Below, piece after piece: positions 58,447 to 64,000 of a stretch of DNA of 64,000 nucleotides (within the stretch, counting starts at the first letter, position 1; every line of letters starts with the position of its first letter). The DNA is from Guyanagaster necrorhizus (Eukaryota > Basidiomycota > Agaricomycetes > Agaricales > Physalacriaceae), in assembly GCF_019112545.1 (NCBI RefSeq), contig NW_025064907.1, positions 186,001 to 250,000 of the forward strand, written 5' to 3'. The notes below the pieces were generated by a model. It did not search any database and was not told where the DNA came from. It saw only the letters and a program-made list of their open reading frames with translations. The translations under genes and the position numbers were made by a program.

Positions 58447-60954
58447 TGCTCGGCCTCACCTTTTACCTCCTTGGGTTTGCTGTCCTGCTCAAGGTCATCG
58501 TCTTCCTTCATCAATTTGGCAATCTGCATGCGAATGTCTTCTCATGTGTGTTTGTTCTTTCTCTCTGGATAATTTTGTGCCATGTGGCCTGGCTGGCCAC
58601 AGTTAAAGCATTTTCCCTCCTTCTTGAGGTGGTCCATATTGATTGGCTTGTCTGTTCTGATACTTGGGCCCTTACCAGTTTGCTTTCTGTCATTCTGAGA
58701 AGTTGGGGCTGAGCTGCTGGACCTGGCAGATGTGGTCATGTGAGAGGTGGAGGGCTTCGAGCCCTGTCCCTGATACCTGTGCTGGTCCCACAGGTTTGCT
58801 GCTTCTGCTTTCTGTCATTGTCGCTCCTGCCACATTAGGATGATTCAGGCCTTTCAATCATCGTAGCCGACAGGGACGCTATGGCCAAGATCTGAGATGA
58901 TCTTCAGATAATGAGACAGCAGTCTCTGCTTCATGTATTCAACTATTTGTCCTGAATTGGCTATGTCCTCCTAGATTCTGGTGAGCTTTCTGAGTCGTTC
59001 CAACTCATCGAAGTAGTCTGGTGCCACCTTATCACCCATCCTGTATTCCTTCATCTTCGACCTGTAGACTTCTCGGACTGCAGGGTCCATGAACTTGTCA
59101 TGGATCATCTGCTTTAGGACTGTCCAGGCAGGGTACCAGTGATGTTGCCAGTTGATCAACCAGAAGTTGAGCACCAGTAGTACTCACCATACCTTTGCCT
59201 TGTCCTCGAAGTAGATGGTGGCATAGTTTACCTTGTATATGTTGTGGAGGAAGTATGAGGCAAAAACCTGGAAATATTAGTCGCAGTCTATAAGAAAGTG
59301 GTCAATATCATCTGAAGCTCCTTTAAAAGGAAGAGGCTCTTGTCTAAGCATCAGTCTGATGTTTAGTATATGTGCCTTCGGATCAAGAGGCAACATCGAG
59401 TTTGAGGGTTCCCCCTCAGGGGGACCGGCCCAATCTGTTGGGGGCCCTGGGAAGGAATGTAGGGATCCATCATCGGCAATAGGACTTCTTGGCATCAGCA
59501 GCCCTTTCTTTTTGATGATCCACCCATCCTTGATGATCCACCCTTGTGCTGTTGCTTCGGAGTTGTCCTTTTTCACATCAGTTGGAACCAATTCGCTTCC
59601 TTCGGCTTTGTCTGGTGGTGGCTGTCCCCCCAATGGTCAGGGTGGGAAGCCTGGAACCCTCCAGGGGTTCAGATATTTTGGCTTTTCCTCAGAAAGCCAA
59701 GGTGTCATACTGCTCCCAGCAGGACTTCTTCTCCAGAGTGGTGGAGTGCTCACTGGGAATAGCAAGTATTCATCTTCTGGAAGCACCAGGGGTAGTCCTG
59801 GTGCTCATAGCATCCTGTTGTCACTGAGGATCGGTCAAGGGTAGTGCTGACTCCTCGGATGCCTTTCCTCTCTGCCCTTCCAGTCTTCCCATTCCTCATC
59901 CACCAGCCGGGTCCACCGATTATTTATGAGGGGGGTATCTTCTCTCTCTTCCACTTCTTCTTCTTTCCTCAGGCCAATATAGTCCTTGGAGATTGTTGGA
60001 GTCCTTCCAGTACAGGACCCCCCAAGTGGGTAAGTCTCATACCCCTTCAGTGTTGGCATTGTACTGCCACTCTCTTTCTCCTGCCACCTGATCGGCATAT
60101 TGTTGGAATTTCTCAAAGAAGCCTTGATTGAGGAAGAGAGTGGTGAGCTTCTTATGCAAGAACCCTCAAAGGGCTCAATTGCTGATCCAGGGCATTGCTG
60201 AGGGTGGTATTCTTGCTTTGATGGTCTAATCGAAGGACTCATCATCTGCCAGGATGCCGCTGCTTTCTGACTTGCTGGATAGGGGTCCATCTGGACTGCT
60301 TTCTCCTTTGTTAGTGGTATTATTCCACCGGTCGGCCTCATAGGGGTCATCCTCAGGATCTTCACTCCACTCAGTGCCCAGAGACCATCTCCATCCCCTG
60401 GTTGGCAGGGGTTGTCGGCCCCCTGCCTTGGTACCTGATGATCTGTCATTGGGACTTCGATCCTGATTGTCTCAACGATCTGGGGCGTAGGGGTCGTCTT
60501 CAGGATTTTCATCCCATTCTGTTCCTGGAAGCCATTTTCTTGGCTCCTGGGCTCTTGGAGCAGGGTCCCACTGTGTTGGTCAGCCAATTCCAGCCAACTG
60601 TTGGTGCTCTTCATCGAGCTCATCTCCCCACTGCTTGCTATGCTTGACCTCCTTTTCTTCCACCAATGTGTTGGTGGAGTTGGAGTCAGAGGTCAGGATT
60701 CGTGAGGGACTTGGAAGGGATTCCTCCTCCTCTTGGCAAGGATCTGATTGGCCCATGCCTTCAGACCCTTGTCTGGGTCTGTATTCGGTGATTTGGGCCT
60801 CAGCAGAGAGGCCATTGATGAGTTGGTGGATGGTATCATCCTTCGTTTGATAATCCCTGATTATCCTGGTTGTTAAGGTTTCTAGGAGAGTAGTCAGCAA
60901 TTCAATGGAAGAAGGGGGAACTTTGGAGTTGATAGAGCTGTCGATGAAAGACAT
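58444..60954 (-). pseudogene. Element E gag region with overlapping upstream frame
   Basis: The upstream acidic frame starts at 60954 (MSFIDSSINSKVPPSS) and is open to 60580, then continues past point stops to about 59930 (VLYWKDSNNLQGLYWPEE). The Gag frame is open without a stop from 60623 to 59835 (262 codons, including RLVDEEWEDWKG at about 59880-59915). Downstream are GGQPPPDKAEG at about 59600-59630, the Gag domain (KGASDDIDHFLIDCD near 59280-59325; VREVYRSKMKEYRMGDKVAP near 59020-59080) and a knuckle-like CFNCGQPGHMAQNYPE, whose final Cys is Tyr, at about 58560-58615. The two frames overlap by several hundred bases, as in D. Confidence 0.78.
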
Positions 60955-61055
60955 ATGATGTCTTGTTCAGTTGTTTGGAAAGAGGTTGATAAGAAGTCTT
61001 CAGTTCTTTTAGCCTTTAGGCTTTAAAGAAGAGAAGCTAGAAGCTTCGAGCTAAT
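60955..61055 (-). promoter_or_regulatory. Element E leader with self-priming site
   Basis: Minus-strand leader. The plus-strand stretch agcttcgagctaa at about 61042-61054 is the complement of the primer-binding site ttagctcgaagct. It matches the 3' LTR of E (45222-45738) perfectly and its 5' LTR with one CpG-type mismatch. Confidence 0.7.
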
Positions 61056-61572
61056 TGTTAAGCCCAAACTCCACATGACTATCAACATGTGATAAACAGT
61101 TTGGTACCTTGCACTTCGGGTATATCCAACTGAGTTCACTGATGTGTTAACAGAGGTGTGTGGTCAAGGCATTGCAAGTTGCTCGAGATAGGATGGTAGA
61201 GAATAAACTTTAGCTTGAAGCTGGAGTATTACAGCAAGAGCTATGCTACTTAAATACTGTTCTGTTATCATGCTATAAATAAATGTTCACAAAAGATATT
61301 GTCTGTCATAGAGCTGTTACCCCTGCTATTGCCAGGCTCTCCACAAAAGCTGTTGTCTTGCTATTGTGCTGCTGTGGTTGCACTGCCAGTTGGAGACGAA
61401 AGAGGTATTGTCTCTTTCTTCACAGCACACAGCAATGCAATAGGAGAGTGACCATCTGGGTTGCTGAGCTAAGCATTCCCATGGTCCTAAGTGCTGGCCT
61501 AAGTGCTCTGACTAAGCAGAGATAGAGGTCATTTCTGAGAAAAAGGAAAAGAAAATAGGAAAAATCATAACA
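61056..61572 (-). repeat. Element E 5' LTR (517 bp)
   Basis: Same length as 45222-45738 and followed by the atacc duplication. Differences from the partner include agctcgaagc against agcttgaagc, consistent with CpG transitions. Confidence 0.93.
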
Positions 61573-61663
61573 ATACCTGGCTGAGTGAATCAATGAAGAT
61601 TGGCCATGTTGGCAGGCCACCAGACTTTGCCACTCTTTACTACCACTTTCTCAAGTACATTGT

Positions 61664-62129
61664 TATTAGGCTCAAGCCACACATGACTAGAAACACATGA
61701 TAAACTAATGTGGCTTTATGTTTGAGCCTTCTACTAGAGTCCACTGGAATGTTCCTTGATTAGAGTGCTTCAAGGCATAAGAAGATAGCTTGAAAGTAGA
61801 ATGAGTATGAATAAACTTTAGCTCAAAGCTGGAGTTATACCAGCAAGAGCCATCCTACTTATATATATTTCATGGTGCTACTATAAATATTCCTACTTAT
61901 TATGTCTGTGCTGGCTATTATGCTTGTTGTCCTGGAGCATCATTACCATCTACAATAGTATTGCTGTGCATCATCAGGCAATGCTGTTGCATTGAAAGAC
62001 AATGGCCAATTGGACTTGTTGTGATGACTAAGCCAATCCCACAGTCCTAAGTGCTAGTCTTAGTGCTCTGACTAAGCATAAATAGGGGTTAACTACTAGA
62101 AAAGAGAGAAAAGAGGAAAAATCATAACA
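61664..62129 (-). repeat. Solo LTR (466 bp)
   Basis: An LTR of the A/F type with a mutated first base pair (tattaggctc where family members have tgttaggctc). It ends aaatcataaca and is flanked by attgt and attat, a 5-bp duplication with one transition. No internal region is attached. Confidence 0.82.
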
Positions 62130-62429
62130 ATTATTATTCATCTCATGTATGATATATTAGCAGTGCTCTTGAAAATGACAATGATCTTTGAAAGCTTTGT
62201 ATCCAGCCTGCCACTGCCAGAGCTATTATCATGACAACTTTTATGATCTCCAATTCTTTCTGAAGAATGAGAAAACAACAGAGGGTTATATTGTGTTTAA
62301 AGAAGGTTTATACAAGAGTAATTGTCAAGTGAGTCCTCTGCACAGAGTCAACATCTTTCAAAACTCACATATCTCTGTCTTGCAGGCTGTTAGAAACATG
62401 CCAATTGATTGGGCTTAAGTGCACATGTG
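62130..62429. other. Short unassigned stretch between LTRs
   Basis: An open frame (62188-62418) contains TTEGYIVFKEGLYKSN followed by a GT...CAG segment that could be an intron. It is too short to name and may be a gene fragment or older repeat. Confidence 0.3.
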
Positions 62430-62897
62430 TGTTAGACTCAAGCCACATATGATCAACTAACATATGATAAACTAACATGGCTTCATGTTTGAGCCTTCTG
62501 TCAGAGTCCACTTTGTGTGTTGTTTGTTGATTTCCTGTGCTTCAAAGCATTGTGTGATTTAGCTCAAGAGTAGAATGAGAATGTATAAACTTTAGCTCAA
62601 AGCTGAGGATTTACCAGCTAGAGTGAGCTCCTTAAATACTGTATAAGGTTCTGCTAATAATACTACATATTATGTATCTCTCTGTCTTTTATGCTCATTG
62701 TCCTAGAGCATTGTTACCATATATAAAAGGCTGATTGCATCATCAGGCAGTGCTGTTGCATTGAGAGACAATAGCAGACTTGGCCAGTTGTGATGACTAA
62801 GCCTTTTGTCCCATGATCTTAAGTGCCTGTTCTGATGCCCTGACTAAGCATGAATAGAGGTCAAAAGAGAAAGGAAAAAGAGCTGAAAATCATAACA
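62430..62897 (-). repeat. Element F 3' LTR (468 bp)
   Basis: Begins tgttagactcaagcc and ends aaatcataaca. Similar in length and sequence to the A LTR. Adjacent purine tract (complement of ttacctcctcctt) and hairpin at 62909-62934, where one stem base pair is lost by a transition. Confidence 0.88.
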
Positions 62898-62929
62898 TTA
62901 CCTCCTCCTTAAGACCATCATCCTGATAG

Positions 62930-64000
62930 CTTAATTTAAGGATAATTCATAGTTGTGTATTGCATCATTGGCATTGATGTGTTTTTCATTTATCCACTGG
63001 TTAGATTCTGGTCCATATCCCTTCCAGCTGATGAGATAATCCACCATGATTGTCATGCTGCTGCCTTTTGCCTTGATTTTTCATAATTTATGATTTAAAA
63101 TCTGGTCAACTTCATAATGTTCTTCATTATTGACAAGGTCTGGCAGTGGAGGAGGTGGTTGCTCTTGGTTTGGGAATGCGGGAGCAACATATGGTGTTAG
63201 CAATGTCTCATTAAAGACATCATAGATCTTTCAGATTTTGGATAAGTTCAATTTGTATGCACTGGCACTGATTTTCGCTGTAACTGAAAAGAGCCTGGTA
63301 TGCTTGTTGGCTAGCTTGCATTTGGGATGTGGAAGGTGAAGATTGGTGGTATCCAGCCAAATCTTATCATTTATGGAGTACTTATGGGCCAGCCACTGAT
63401 GTTTGTCATATTGGGTTTTCATTATTATGGCAGCTTTCTTGAGAGCTGCTTCGGTTTTTGTGTGGATCTTTGCCATCATGGTGGCAAAGTCCATCAAAGC
63501 AGGAGTGGTGGTTCAATGTCACTCCATTTGTGTGATATTGGAGTGTTGCCTATAGTTTACAAAGAATGAGGTCTTCCCTATTGCTGAATATATCTGGTTG
63601 TTGTGTTGGAAGGTGGCAAGGGCTAGCCACTCTGCTCAATTGTCTTGGCAGTAGTTAATGAACAGGTGAAGGTACTTTTCAACTTCTTGATTGGCCTGTT
63701 CTATCTGTCTGTCTGTCTGAGGATGATAGGTGGTTGAAGTATTGCACTTAATGCTTAGGAGTTGATAAAGGTTATCCAGGAATTTGGATACAAATTGGAG
63801 GCCTCTGTCTGATATGACTACTTGAGGCATGCTGTATTTTGCATAGACCTCATCTCATAGTATCTTCACCCACCCTTCTGAAGTAAGTTCAGTTGAGCAG
63901 ATGATCAGGATGATTGATTTCGAGAAGCAATTCACTATGATGATGATAGCATTATAGCTGTTACAGTCCAGTAATCTAATAATCATATCGACAGAAATAT
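62930..64000 (-). pseudogene. Element F pol, C-terminal part (integrase, chromodomain)
   Basis: Minus strand: a chromodomain trace near 62950-63060; integrase C-terminal module at 63497-63231 (NDKIWLDTTNLHLPHPKCKL); and the catalytic core end at 63830-63636 (VISDRGLQFVSKFLDNLY, HPQTDRQIEQANQEVEKYL). Frames are broken by stops. The upstream part is beyond the window. Confidence 0.83.

Larger units (their letters stand above)
45222..61572 (-). mobile_element. Chromovirus E (Ty3), host of D and of a solo LTR
   Basis: Bounded by two 517-bp LTRs (45222-45738 and 61056-61572) and by a perfect 5-bp target duplication atacc (45217-45221 and 61573-61577). Subtracting D with one gtatc and the solo LTR with one aatac leaves about 7.98 kb, the size of the other family members. 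It is read on the minus strand and is decayed by many stops. Its LTRs and gag are closest to those of D. Confidence 0.93.
62430..64000 (-). mobile_element. Chromovirus F (Ty3), left end only
   Basis: A 468-bp 3' LTR (62430-62897) followed by polypurine tract, stem-loop and the end of pol, running off the window at 64000. The base string before it, atgtg (62425-62429), is the expected left target duplication; its partner lies outside. Confidence 0.88.

Overview
The window looks like an assembled scaffold from a filamentous basidiomycete, probably a mushroom-forming agaricomycete. Its host genes are split by many 47-63 nt GT-AG introns, it carries F-box/leucine-rich-type genes, a fungal group I G-alpha and an FHA-domain checkpoint kinase, and chromodomain Ty3 elements dominate the rest. 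The species cannot be named from sequence alone. One run of N (25639-25998) is an assembly gap.

Layout. (1) 1-25.6 kb is a nest of retrotransposons in AT-richer DNA. A Ty1/copia element (675-23767) carries in its 3' LTR a minus-strand Ty3 chromovirus 'A' (3982-23758). A in turn carries a second chromovirus 'B' (15591-23545) in its own 5' LTR, plus two copies of a non-coding 1.8 kb TG...CA element 'C' (5140-6940 and 13263-15091). Removing each insert together with one target-site duplication restores equal LTR lengths: 208/208 for copia, 469/469 for A, 444/444 for B. (2) 27.0-43.2 kb is an island of host genes. In order it holds a DUF262/GmrS-like protein (-), a CHK2/Cds1-like FHA kinase (-), an F-box protein (+), a 2-oxoglutarate Fe(II) dioxygenase (+), a G-protein alpha subunit (+) and a second F-box protein (+). 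All look intact apart from one unresolved splice region in the DUF262 gene. (3) 45.2-64 kb is a second nest. Minus-strand chromovirus 'E' (45222-61572, LTRs 517/517) is interrupted by plus-strand chromovirus 'D' (46487-54416, LTRs 524/524) and by a solo LTR (55496-55928). Another solo LTR (61664-62129) and the left end of chromovirus 'F' (62430 to window end) follow.

How the parts work. A, B, D, E and the visible part of F are one family of roughly 8 kb Ty3 chromoviruses: acidic upstream frame, Gag with a CCHC knuckle, protease-RT-RNase H-integrase, and a C-terminal chromodomain. They appear to prime reverse transcription with the 5' end of their own RNA, as Tf1/sushi elements do. The sequence just inside the 5' LTR is a perfect 13-14 nt complement of a spot about 35 bp downstream of a TATA-like box in the LTR, and the pairing is kept by compensatory changes between subfamilies. 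All copies look dead. Stops arise from CGA to TGA and TGG to TAG/TGA changes, and the LTR-LTR differences I compared are transitions, so cytosine-directed mutation or methyl-C deamination is likely.
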